Part shown: positions 50,995 to 58,597 of the stretch, piece after piece
Layout: each line of letters opens with the position of its first letter
How positions within the stretch are numbered: the first letter of the stretch is position 1
Notes under the pieces: model-generated
What the model saw: only the letters and a program-made list of their open reading frames with translations
Database searches by the model: none
What the model was told of the DNA's origin: nothing
From: an uncultured bacterium
GTDB lineage: Bacteria > Verrucomicrobiota > Kiritimatiellia > RFP12 > UBA1067
Direction of reading: 5' to 3'
Length of the DNA: 64,000 bases
Assembly (NCBI GenBank): GCA_902799385.1
Contig: CADCAK010000002.1
Span: forward strand, 1 to 64,000
Program-made: the position numbers and the translations under genes

Positions 50995-51952
50995 TATGCG
51001 CGTTCCCCTTTCCGCAGTTGGCATTTTCAGATACAACAGCCATTTCGCCAGTTCCATCACGATACGAAATTCTAAGTCCTAATTCTGGGCATTCAACAAG
51101 AATCTCGTTATTATGAAATCCAATGAATTTCAAGTTTATCGTGCTAAACTTTATCTCACCAACAAATCCTTTCGAGAGTTGGTCCATTCCGTTCAGGAAG
51201 CCTTGTTCCAAAGCTTTACTTGCACCGTCCAAACGCCTACGCATTGCAACTATTTCGCAATAAGATTTTGTGCTATTTCTATTGACATTCACTCCACCGC
51301 CGGGACTATAATAAGCAATGCCATTGATTGACACAAGCACATTAATATTGCTTTCACAGAGTTTCACATAGTTAGGTGAATCTATATCGATCGTCGCCGC
51401 ATTGTTGAAGCGATATCTTTGAAGCGTCTCCGGGAAATTACTCTGTAAGATTTTTATAAAACGTGTATCCTTCAGGTCTGTATGACCACCAAAACCAACC
51501 ACATAAAAGCTATCATCTGTAATGTGCGCAAAAAGTAATTCGTCATCTTCTCCCCGAACTCGCTGTGCAAAAGGTTTCATGTGGAAATGGCTAATTCCCC
51601 AAATGTTTAACATCATATCTGGAGCGCCAAGTTTACAAATGTTATTTCCAAGGTATTGCGTCAAATCACCGCCTGTTCTGGCGACCTCCAATATTGTCTC
51701 GACCTCACCTTTATGCTCAACAGGAACGATGAAATTGTTGCAAACAAGAACCTTCCGTGGGCGAGGCACGATTCGCTGAAACATATTCTCCATCGCCGCC
51801 TCAAAAGAATGCTCCTGTAACCAAGGCTCAACTCTGTCTTGCTGCTTCCCTACGCCTTTGATCTTTAGATTGCCAGATAGAGCATTTGATCTCGCCCACT
51901 CACTTGCCAATCTTTGATAATCAGCGAATAAATTGACTTTCACTTCGGGCAT
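50987..51952 (-). CDS. Unrecognised protein of accessory cluster
   Basis: The 321-residue protein is not one that I recognise. Visible motifs are ARTGGDLTQYLG, WGISHFHMKPFAQ and ELLFAHITDDSFYVVGFGGH in the middle, with conserved-looking His residues that could be catalytic or metal-binding. The C-terminus is beta-rich. Start choice: the ATG at 51952 has GAGG 8 nt upstream; an earlier ATG at 51973 lacks spacing for a Shine-Dalgarno. It lies between a methylase-tail ORF and the GHKL-nuclease genes. Confidence 0.6.
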   Translation of the reverse strand: MPEVKVNLFADYQRLASEWARSNALSGNLKIKGVGKQQDRVEPWLQEHSFEAAMENMFQRIVPRPRKVLVCNNFIVPVEHKGEVETILEVARTGGDLTQYLGNNICKLGAPDMMLNIWGISHFHMKPFAQRVRGEDDELLFAHITDDSFYVVGFGGHTDLKDTRFIKILQSNFPETLQRYRFNNAATIDIDSPNYVKLCESNINVLVSINGIAYYSPGGGVNVNRNSTKSYCEIVAMRRRLDGASKALEQGFLNGMDQLSKGFVGEIKFSTINLKFIGFHNNEILVECPELGLRISYRDGTGEMAVVSENANCGKGNAHNV

Positions 51953-51962
51953 TCGCAAATCC

Positions 51963-52214
51963 TCACTTTCCATTGCCTTTCACGATCTCGCGCTCCTCGG
52001 GCGTGAGGCCGTAGAGGTCGAATACCTTTTCGTCGATTTTCGCCTTCAAGTTGTTTAATCTTGTGGTTCCATTTTGGAACCGCAAAGAGTTTAGATCAGA
52101 CAAAGAAATCATCACATATACAGACCGCTTCTCGTTTAAGGTTCCAAATCGGAACCTTAAACGCTTATGGCTCACATAATGCAAATCTGCAAATGCCTGG
52201 TACTTGTAGGCCAT
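51963..52214 (-). CDS. 83-residue ORF ending in a methylase-type tail
   Basis: The C-terminus (IDEKVFDLYGLTPEEREIVK) is the typical last helix pair of N6-adenine DNA methyltransferases and type IIG enzymes. The N-terminal 50 residues are different and contain two palindromes. It has an excellent Shine-Dalgarno (GAGGAGG, 8 nt), so it may be made as a small protein, but it looks like the rejoined 3' end of a larger gene. A 70-bp copy of the same tail lies at 53539-53608. Confidence 0.5.
   Translation of the reverse strand: MAYKYQAFADLHYVSHKRLRFRFGTLNEKRSVYVMISLSDLNSLRFQNGTTRLNNLKAKIDEKVFDLYGLTPEEREIVKGNGK
51967..52036. repeat. Copy A of 70-bp methylase-tail repeat
   Basis: About 60 of 70 positions match copy B at 53539-53608, in the same orientation. 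The shared part encodes DEKVF-LYGLTPEEREIVKG. Differences fall mostly at third codon positions, which suggests that both came from functional coding sequence. Confidence 0.8.
52066..52082. repeat. Palindrome GGTTCC-atttt-GGAACC
   Basis: Six-base perfect arms with a 5-bp loop, inside the 83-residue ORF. A longer version of the same arms lies 70 bp away at 52136-52162. Confidence 0.7.
52136..52162. repeat. Palindrome TTTAAGGTTCC-aaatc-GGAACCTTAAA
   Basis: Eleven-base perfect arms with a 5-bp loop near the 5' end of the 83-residue ORF. The core GGTTCC/GGAACC is shared with 52066-52082. It could be an operator, a hairpin in the mRNA or part of a small mobile repeat. Confidence 0.75.
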
Positions 52215-52231
52215 GTGCTATGCCTCCTCGA

Positions 52232-53083
52232 TTATTGAACCAAGTCCTTTAGTTTATCCCAAACGAAAGTGGCAAAGGCACTTATCCTCTCTGCAAGAAC
52301 AGTACCCTTCGTAACGGCTCCTGCAATCTTGTCAAGACCGGCTAAGAGCGCATTGAGCAGAGATTTCTTCGGATTCGGCCCCTTGATATGCTTCTCAATT
52401 TCGGCAAGAATCTCCCTAATTTCTGTTAGCTGTTTCTCCGTAGCGCCCGACTCTTTCGCGGCATTGATAACTGAATCTCGCAATTCGACAAAGCGATTGC
52501 CATTCACCATGTTATTCTGTGATGCTGTCACAGTGGATTGATCGTTGGCAATTACAACTTGTCCACCATTGTTTTCAATGCGGTAGGTGCGTTCCATATC
52601 AGACTTGATGCGCATTGTAAGCTGATGAAGGTAGGCATTAACATTCTCTATGAATCGAAGTGCTATTGCATTTATAAACGCTTCAACATAGCTTTGAAAG
52701 CCTGTATCGCGAGATGAATTATATGCCATTCCAAGATTCATTACAAGAGTCTGATTGTAATGGTCATCACTATTGGCGCAACATTGTTTCAGTATGAAAT
52801 AGGACTGCGCTAATTCGCCCTCAGAGGATGGGACAAAATGAAAATGCTCATTTCTGTGTCCCTCGATAACCTTCCCAATTTCTGACATCATTTCAGATTC
52901 AGAAACAGGCAATTTGCAACTTAATACGTAATTCTTAAGTAGGGGGACGCTTTCGATATAATCAAGAAATTGACGAAGCGTACCGACAACGTCCCTAAAC
53001 TGAACACGAATAACACGGCTTGCCCGAGTACGAAAATCGTAGTCGATCTTCCGCAATTCTTTATCTGTCAAATCTGTATTCAT
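52232..53083 (-). CDS. Accessory protein with helical domains
   Basis: The 283-residue protein is unassigned. An N-terminal alpha domain (1-155) precedes a linker with GGQVVIANDQSTVTASQNN near 180-200, a beta-hairpin type seen between sensor and effector parts of bacterial conflict proteins. A helical C-terminus ends in a weakly hydrophobic segment (GTVLAERISAFATFVWDKL). The ATG at 53083 overlaps the stop of the zinc-ribbon gene as ATGA, so the two probably act together. Confidence 0.55.
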   Translation of the reverse strand: MNTDLTDKELRKIDYDFRTRASRVIRVQFRDVVGTLRQFLDYIESVPLLKNYVLSCKLPVSESEMMSEIGKVIEGHRNEHFHFVPSSEGELAQSYFILKQCCANSDDHYNQTLVMNLGMAYNSSRDTGFQSYVEAFINAIALRFIENVNAYLHQLTMRIKSDMERTYRIENNGGQVVIANDQSTVTASQNNMVNGNRFVELRDSVINAAKESGATEKQLTEIREILAEIEKHIKGPNPKKSLLNALLAGLDKIAGAVTKGTVLAERISAFATFVWDKLKDLVQ

Positions 53084-53523
53084 ACTGATTCTCCACAAAA
53101 AGGACAATATGGCCCCGTGAACAGCGTCAACGGATGGACGCGATACGGGCGTTCACAAATGCGGCAAATCACTTCTTCAAATGCGGCCACATCAGGGAAG
53201 AGCAGATTCTCGTGTTCCTTGCCGAAGTTAGTCTTGACCTCAATCGAAAGAATGGAACCACGTGTCGATGAGGAAATCTGGCGTAGCTCGGTTTCCATCT
53301 TACCCATGAAACGATTTAGAACTTTTGCCTTTGCAAGCTCAATTACTGACCTCGGGACATACGAATCGCTCTTTAAGCCGCATGATGGACACCAGAATTC
53401 AAACAAGTCATCGGCATTGTATTCCTCGCCACGCATCTGAAAGGAATCAAGACAACAAGGGCACTCGAATGTCGCATACCCGTCGTTATCAAGAGGCATC
53501 GTCAATGTGAATTCTTCATCCAT
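53080..53523 (-). CDS. Zinc-ribbon protein
   Basis: The 147-residue product has four Cys pairs, CPCC, CPSC, CRIC and CPFC, enough for two zinc ribbons, one at each end. The middle is helical. The frame upstream of the ATG is open and continues into the second methylase-tail repeat, so the gene looks as if it was joined next to an older gene. The ATG overlaps the HTH gene stop (TGATG). Confidence 0.65.
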   Translation of the reverse strand: MDEEFTLTMPLDNDGYATFECPCCLDSFQMRGEEYNADDLFEFWCPSCGLKSDSYVPRSVIELAKAKVLNRFMGKMETELRQISSSTRGSILSIEVKTNFGKEHENLLFPDVAAFEEVICRICERPYRVHPLTLFTGPYCPFCGESV

Positions 53524-53843
53524 CACATTAGCACCTCTCTTTCCATTCCCCTTGACGATCTCGCGCTCTTCTGGCGTGAGGCCGTAGAGGGCAAAGACTT
53601 TTTCGTCGCTTCCCTTCCATTGCCAGAACCTTGCTCGACCGGGTTTGGCACATAGTCAGCAATGTCGCCAATGTTACAATGCAACGCTTCACATATGCGC
53701 TCAAAGATACCCGCGCCGATTGGTTCGCCTTTCGACATCTTGGCGATGGTGGCGGGCGAAATGCCCGTCTCCTTACGGAGGTCAGCGCGTGTCATGTCGC
53801 GGTCTATCAACAGTTTCCAGAGCTTCTTGTAGCACATTGCCAT
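53523..53843 (-). CDS. HTH (Cro/C1-type) regulator with abnormal C-terminus
   Basis: Residues 1-70 are a compact XRE-type helix-turn-helix: LWKLLIDRDMTRADLRKETG, SPATIAKMSKG and ICEALHCNIGDIADY, as in HTH_26 proteins that control mobile or defence genes. From about residue 72 the protein reads through the methylase-tail repeat in the wrong frame (Ser/Arg/Lys-rich), so the C-terminus is a recombination product. It has a good Shine-Dalgarno (AAGAAGG) and the strongest promoter of the region, and is the first gene of the accessory operon, which it may regulate. Confidence 0.75.
   Translation of the reverse strand: MAMCYKKLWKLLIDRDMTRADLRKETGISPATIAKMSKGEPIGAGIFERICEALHCNIGDIADYVPNPVEQGSGNGREATKKSLPSTASRQKSARSSRGMEREVLM
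53539..53608. repeat. Copy B of 70-bp methylase-tail repeat
   Basis: This copy encodes the same DEKVF-LYGLTPEEREIVKG tail as 51967-52036, but it is read out of frame within the HTH gene and in frame with the upstream extension of the zinc-ribbon gene. About 1.5 kb separates the two direct copies. Confidence 0.8.
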
Positions 53844-53878
53844 AACGATTAGCCTTCTTTTCCAGAGAAATTGGGTGC

Positions 53879-53907
53879 ATTATACCATTTCTCGGCTCAT
53901 TTTTCAA
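53879..53907 (-). promoter_or_regulatory. Accessory operon promoter
   Basis: TTGAAA (53907-53902), a 17-bp spacer and TATAAT (53884-53879) with upstream TGG. The leader is about 30 nt and holds AAGAAGG. Confidence 0.7.
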
Positions 53908-54154
53908 TAGCGAATGAATAGATATTACATTTTTATGAACTATTGATATAAAAACCCATAGCAAAACGTGGAAACGTCCTGTCAAATCGGTCATCCTGCC
54001 TAACAGCCACACGCCATTCTTTGTCCGGGAACTATAAGCATAGCGATGACTGTCCAATGCTCATAGGCATTTTCAGTTGTTGGATGCAAGAAATGCCATC
54101 ATGCTTCGTCTCTAAAAGTAGAAGCAAACAAAAGAACCACAAAAGGAATAGTTC
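53908..54154. other. Divergent intergenic region
   Basis: This AT-rich stretch separates the minus-strand accessory operon from the plus-strand protease operon. A plus-strand TTACAT-16-TATAAA pair lies near 53924-53953. No gene is evident. Confidence 0.35.
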
Positions 54155-54235
54155 ATGGAAGACACATTCAAGATGGGCAAAGAGCGCAAATTGATGACGG
54201 CAAAATCGCATGGCAATAGGCTTTGTCATGATTAA
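54155..54235 (+). CDS. Possible 26-residue leader peptide
   Basis: A short frame (starting MEDTFKMGKERK, ending GNRLCHD) has AAGGA 8 nt upstream of its ATG. It lies 50 bp before the protease fusion gene and overlaps the proposed promoter, so it is used only if transcription begins further upstream. It could be a leader peptide or chance. Confidence 0.3.
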   Translation: MEDTFKMGKERKLMTAKSHGNRLCHD

Positions 54236-54251
54236 ATCCGCGCAATAAAAC
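54223..54251 (+). promoter_or_regulatory. Candidate promoter of protease operon
   Basis: TTGTCA (54223-54228), a 17-bp spacer and TAAAAC (54246-54251) lie about 33 bp before the ATG at 54285. The -35 is good and the -10 poor. The TGGTATAAT-type box of the housekeeping genes is absent, which would fit conditional expression. Confidence 0.4.
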
Positions 54252-54284
54252 GCAAGTAAAGCGTCTATGGATGTAGGAGGACAT

Positions 54285-57113
54285 ATGAACAAGCCAAAAT
54301 TCTCAGTACGGTATACGGCGTTGGTGAACCGGGCGGCTGCTGTTGCCAAGCACGAAGGAGATTCCCTGATTGAAAGGAGGCATCTTCTTGCCGCCCTCTG
54401 TGCCATGTCTCCAAAACTTCTCAACCGTTTGTTGGGGCGTAATCAGCTGTTTTTTGTCGGTGAACTTCCATTCCAAGATGTAAGTAGCCTTGAGCCTTGC
54501 AAGATGGCTTTCTCGCGTGAGGCCTACCGCGTACTCAGCATCTATGGAGGTGTGCTTGGCAAGGTCGTCGAAGCCACAGATGCCAACTTGATAGACATAC
54601 ATCATGTCGGTGCCGCATTGCTGATTGACGATTGCCCCGACAGTCCTGTTCATGAATTGCTCAGCGCGAATGGGTTGTCCATAAACAATGCAAAAGTTAT
54701 GGAAAGCGTCAAACGAATTGGCAGGAGCAGCGTAAGGAAGCGCCGGGAACGTGACGTTTATCGTGCTGTAGCTAATATTCGTAAGCAGATGCTGGATGGG
54801 GTTGTGGGACAGGATGTGGCTACATCAAGAATATGTGATTCGCTCCTCGGCAATTGGTTGTTACCGCCAGAAGAGCGCACGACGCCGCTCGTATTTACGA
54901 TTGTTGGAAAGTCCGGCTCAGGCAAAACACTCGTCGCAAATATTCTTTCAGAGGCCATTGCCCAGTGTCGTGAAGGTTCTGTTACCGTTCTAAACGGGGG
55001 GCTTTTTGCATCCGAAAATACATCGCATGATGTGATCGGGTATGACTCAAGTTGGAAAGGCGGTGCTCGTATTGGCACATTCACTGGGCCTGTTATTGAC
55101 AACCCCAATGCAATAATCGTCATTGAGAACTTTGATTTGCTCCATCCAATAGCCCGTAGCCACATTATGAGGGCCATAACAGTTGGACATCTCAAAGACG
55201 ACATGGCAGGGCGAGAAGTTTCCTTTCGTAAGGCGACAATAATACTACTGACCTCTGCCGGTTGCGATGGTGCGTATTTCGACGATACAAATGCAGACAA
55301 GACAAGAACTCGCATTGTTGAAGAACTTACAAGCGGCATATCTGACCAAAATCGCCGAGACAACCTCTCGTCGCTGGCAGGCGTGTCAAATGAGGTAGTA
55401 ATGTTGAGGGAGCTTACTATCAATGAATTACGCCACGTTTTCGTTCGTACGATTGAGGCGGAGATCTCGTCAATAAAAAAGTCAATCGCAAAGAAAGTTG
55501 ATATTGACCCTAATCGTCTGGCCGATATTCTCATAGAGGGAATAAGCTCCCTGAATCCAAGTGAAGTCGCACCTATGGTCAAAGCCAATATCGGAGATCC
55601 TATCAGGAAGACGATCATGGAGGCCAATGGCACCGAAGTGAAGGCGATTGCCACAACAATCGATTCTGACGAGGCGATAGACGTCAATACCGTGGCGTCA
55701 AACCTTGCGATGCGCAAACGTAGACTTATATCAACAACGGCAACCATCGACAAGTCCCGCATCATTCTCAATGTTAAATCGGGCGACTACGCGATGCTCC
55801 CGGCAGTTCGTGATGGCATAATAAAAATTGAGCCGCCACAAGCAGGTGACTCGTTCGACAAGCTGGTTGGGTTGGAGTCAGCAATTGAGTATGCACAGCG
55901 TTGGATAAACTATTTTGAAGGCAAGAGCAGCATTCGTCCCGATGGAATGATTCTGTGTGGCCCCCCAGGAACAGGGAAGACGAGTTTCGTAAGGTGTCTC
56001 GCAGGAGAAATCAAGTGTCCCTATGCGGTGCTGAACTGTTCCGAATTGTCGTCCGCCGAGGCGATAACGAGTGCATTCGGCGCGTTCAGACGCTATGGGC
56101 GTGACGGACTTATCGTCTTTCTTGATGAGCTTGATGCCGTTGCCAGCGACCGCGACGAGGACAAGACGCCGGCATACGTGGAGAGGCTTAACTTGTTGCT
56201 GGAGCAGATCGATGGCTTCAAAAACGATCCCAGAAGTAAGATTCTATATATTGGGGCTACTAACAGGTCAAACTCACTTGACGCAGCAATAATGCGCGAT
56301 GGACGTCTTGGACATCTAATTAACTTTAGGGGGCTGAATGCAGAAAACCGCCGCAAACTCCTGAAAATGGAGATTGAGGAATGTGGCCTCCATCCTGCGC
56401 CAAATCCGAAGTTGCTTGAATTCATGGTTCGCACAACTGAGGACATGTCCGGCGCAATGCTGAAGTCAATCGTTCGTGAGCTTGCGATGACCGTTGCGGA
56501 GTCTGGACGGCTAACCCGCGAAATGTATGCGAAGGTACGCCGTGTTGTAGTTTCAGGAGAAAGTACAACATCTACCAAGCTCGATGACGACCAGTTGATG
56601 AGCGTTGCCATACACGAAGCGTCACATGCCTTTGTCTGTGATGCTGTGGGCCGGGATTTCATACAATGCTCCATCGTCGAAGACGGATCGTCCCGCTTGG
56701 GGTACGTTGAATCGTCTGACAAGACGTGCTGCACGAGTGCATCGATACTTCAAAGCATAGACATTTCCCTCGCTGGGCGTGCAGGACAGGAGGTCATGGG
56801 ATTTCCGCCATCCGGTGCGGAGTCGGACTTGAGGAATGCGACAAGATTTGCCTTCAGCTACATTCAGAATGGATTTAGCGCTGAATATGGTCTTTTGTAC
56901 CTTGAAGATGCCGACGAACAGATGAAGACAACAGCGCGGAAACTCCTTGAAGAACGTTACAGCAAGGTTAGCGATCTTCTGCGCAATTCAAAACCGGTGT
57001 TAGGCCGTTTTGCGAAAATGCTTGTTGAGCGCAGGACACTTTTTCACGATGATCTCCGAATGATCAAGAAAGCACTAGCCAAGAAAGGAGCTGAATATGG
57101 CAACGAAGTGTGA
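54285..57113 (+). CDS. Clp-N / AAA / FtsH-AAA / M41 protease fusion
   Basis: This 942-residue protein joins parts of two AAA+ proteases. Residues 6-130 are a Clp-N-like double helical repeat. Residues 172-330 are a ClpB-D2-like AAA domain with Walker A GKSGSGKT (208-215), but its Walker B reads VIENF (279-283) and sensor 1 lacks Asn, so it may bind ATP without hydrolysis. Residues 525-730 are an FtsH-type AAA domain with GPPGTGKT (559-566), FLDELDA (612-618), GATN (657-660) and RDGR (671-674), all intact. Residues 765-930 are an M41 peptidase: HEASH (777-781) and the third ligand Asp in SGAESDL (D848). The transmembrane helices of FtsH are absent, so it should be cytosolic. The ATG at 54285 has AGGAGG 4 nt upstream. 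Confidence 0.88.
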   Translation: MNKPKFSVRYTALVNRAAAVAKHEGDSLIERRHLLAALCAMSPKLLNRLLGRNQLFFVGELPFQDVSSLEPCKMAFSREAYRVLSIYGGVLGKVVEATDANLIDIHHVGAALLIDDCPDSPVHELLSANGLSINNAKVMESVKRIGRSSVRKRRERDVYRAVANIRKQMLDGVVGQDVATSRICDSLLGNWLLPPEERTTPLVFTIVGKSGSGKTLVANILSEAIAQCREGSVTVLNGGLFASENTSHDVIGYDSSWKGGARIGTFTGPVIDNPNAIIVIENFDLLHPIARSHIMRAITVGHLKDDMAGREVSFRKATIILLTSAGCDGAYFDDTNADKTRTRIVEELTSGISDQNRRDNLSSLAGVSNEVVMLRELTINELRHVFVRTIEAEISSIKKSIAKKVDIDPNRLADILIEGISSLNPSEVAPMVKANIGDPIRKTIMEANGTEVKAIATTIDSDEAIDVNTVASNLAMRKRRLISTTATIDKSRIILNVKSGDYAMLPAVRDGIIKIEPPQAGDSFDKLVGLESAIEYAQRWINYFEGKSSIRPDGMILCGPPGTGKTSFVRCLAGEIKCPYAVLNCSELSSAEAITSAFGAFRRYGRDGLIVFLDELDAVASDRDEDKTPAYVERLNLLLEQIDGFKNDPRSKILYIGATNRSNSLDAAIMRDGRLGHLINFRGLNAENRRKLLKMEIEECGLHPAPNPKLLEFMVRTTEDMSGAMLKSIVRELAMTVAESGRLTREMYAKVRRVVVSGESTTSTKLDDDQLMSVAIHEASHAFVCDAVGRDFIQCSIVEDGSSRLGYVESSDKTCCTSASILQSIDISLAGRAGQEVMGFPPSGAESDLRNATRFAFSYIQNGFSAEYGLLYLEDADEQMKTTARKLLEERYSKVSDLLRNSKPVLGRFAKMLVERRTLFHDDLRMIKKALAKKGAEYGNEV

Positions 57114-58164
57114 AAGCGTCCCTGCCTGGTTTAGGAAAGAGCACCCTATTGAGGTCAGGGAAGACATTTCTTTCTGCGCGTTTTCCTCTGATGGTGAAGT
57201 CGGAATCATGTTGGGGGCTGGCGAAACAGACCTTGAGGTAAAACCAGAGGATGTCGCGTTCCTTTTCGGAAAGGATAAGGACGAACTCTGGTTCAGGCCC
57301 CATTTCGGATCGTTCTATAAAGTTTCTTTTGACTCCGACGAAGAAGCGACTGCGTCAAAACTGTATAATCAGCCAACTGGCGTGTATAGAAACTTATCGT
57401 TGGTACAGGATGTGCGCTTCAATGTGCCTGTTTATCATGATGCATTATCTATGATTCCATTTGATGAACCGCAGCAAGACAATGAGTGTGGCGCAGATGA
57501 TGAGGCGACATCCATTCAACCGCCTCGGCTAAAAGGGATGTTCCCAGAAGACTCCAAATTCGAGAAGGAGATCGAGAAGGAAGTATGTGAACATTTGGAG
57601 GCAACTGAGGCATCGTATGCTGAAATCAAGGAAACAGTCGATAAAGAGGTGGAAAGGTACAACGGACAGGTCTTGGTGCGCTATAGGCCAGGGAATGCAC
57701 GTCTTTACAGTTATGACGTGATTGAAATCAAACACCGGTTGCTTGTCATCGTATATGGTGAATTAAAGGACGACTGGTTGTCTGACGAGGAATCATTCAA
57801 TGGAGAGCCGCCTCTCTGGTTTTCGGAGAGCGACCACCGGGTTTCACCTGTGTTTCAGGCAATGAAGTGTCGTGATTTCTTCAGACGCGAATTGCCCAAC
57901 GCAAGTATTGATTCACTTGTTGTGCTGCCTAAAGGATGTGTAGTCATCAATGATGAGGAAATGCAGAAAACATGGCGTGAGAACTGCGGTACGGAAATGG
58001 TGCGTACCATTGGAATCGACGAAACAACGCTACCGACATTGCGTGAGCATCTTGCATCTTTGCCAATCGGTGACGCAGAAGCTCCCAAATACGATGTCAT
58101 TGACATGGCGCCAATTGCCAGCCGATTCTCAACGGAACCGGAAAACTGGATAACTAAAGAATAA
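57097..58164 (+). CDS. Partner protein with possible NERD-like nuclease fold
   Basis: The 355-residue protein starts inside the protease gene (17-nt overlap) with AAAGGAG 6 nt before its ATG. The N-terminal 120 residues form an unassigned domain; an acidic helical linker spans about 125-190. The C-terminal half has YSYDVIEIK and VIVYGELKDD (D207, E222, K224) and VFQAMKCRDFF then SLVVLPKGCVV, a sequence order like NERD or PD-(D/E)xK folds. The match is weak and the active site may be degenerate. Tight coupling suggests an adaptor or substrate of the fusion protease. Confidence 0.6.
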   Translation: MATKCESVPAWFRKEHPIEVREDISFCAFSSDGEVGIMLGAGETDLEVKPEDVAFLFGKDKDELWFRPHFGSFYKVSFDSDEEATASKLYNQPTGVYRNLSLVQDVRFNVPVYHDALSMIPFDEPQQDNECGADDEATSIQPPRLKGMFPEDSKFEKEIEKEVCEHLEATEASYAEIKETVDKEVERYNGQVLVRYRPGNARLYSYDVIEIKHRLLVIVYGELKDDWLSDEESFNGEPPLWFSESDHRVSPVFQAMKCRDFFRRELPNASIDSLVVLPKGCVVINDEEMQKTWRENCGTEMVRTIGIDETTLPTLREHLASLPIGDAEAPKYDVIDMAPIASRFSTEPENWITKE

Positions 58165-58186
58165 ATGGAATGGAAGGAAGGATGCT

Positions 58187-58552
58187 ATGAACGAACAGAA
58201 GACAACTAAAAGTAATGGTAATGTTACTTTATCAACCGAAGAGACCGCCGTACTGCTGGGGAAGGCGAAAAAGGTCACCTCATGGCTGTCTGCGCTGAAG
58301 CAACAGACACGACAACGCCCATTCGTAGGGAAAAGCGCGGATGGTAAGTTTTGCCTAGTGCTATGTGACTACCGCATCATATCGCTGAACGCAGATGAAA
58401 CTCTCGTAGAGGCGTCCGCCCAAGAAATCGTGTCTCGTCTCTGCGAAGCCCACAATGACGCGCTCGACAAGATGGAGGCATGGTCAGCCAGCCAATGCGA
58501 GGCACTTGCCAAGGCAGCAGGAATTACTGGTAACTTTGAATTGCCGTTCTGA
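58187..58552 (+). CDS. Small protein of protease operon
   Basis: The 121-residue product is not recognised. It begins with a polar tail and then TLSTEETAVLLGKAKKVTSWL, a short beta part (FCLVLCDYRIISL) and a C-terminal helix. AAGGAAGGA precedes the ATG, 22 bp after the previous stop. Confidence 0.6.
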   Translation: MNEQKTTKSNGNVTLSTEETAVLLGKAKKVTSWLSALKQQTRQRPFVGKSADGKFCLVLCDYRIISLNADETLVEASAQEIVSRLCEAHNDALDKMEAWSASQCEALAKAAGITGNFELPF

Positions 58553-58597
58553 CTCAGTCAACAGTACTTCACAAGAAAGCTAAAATAGGAACAAATC

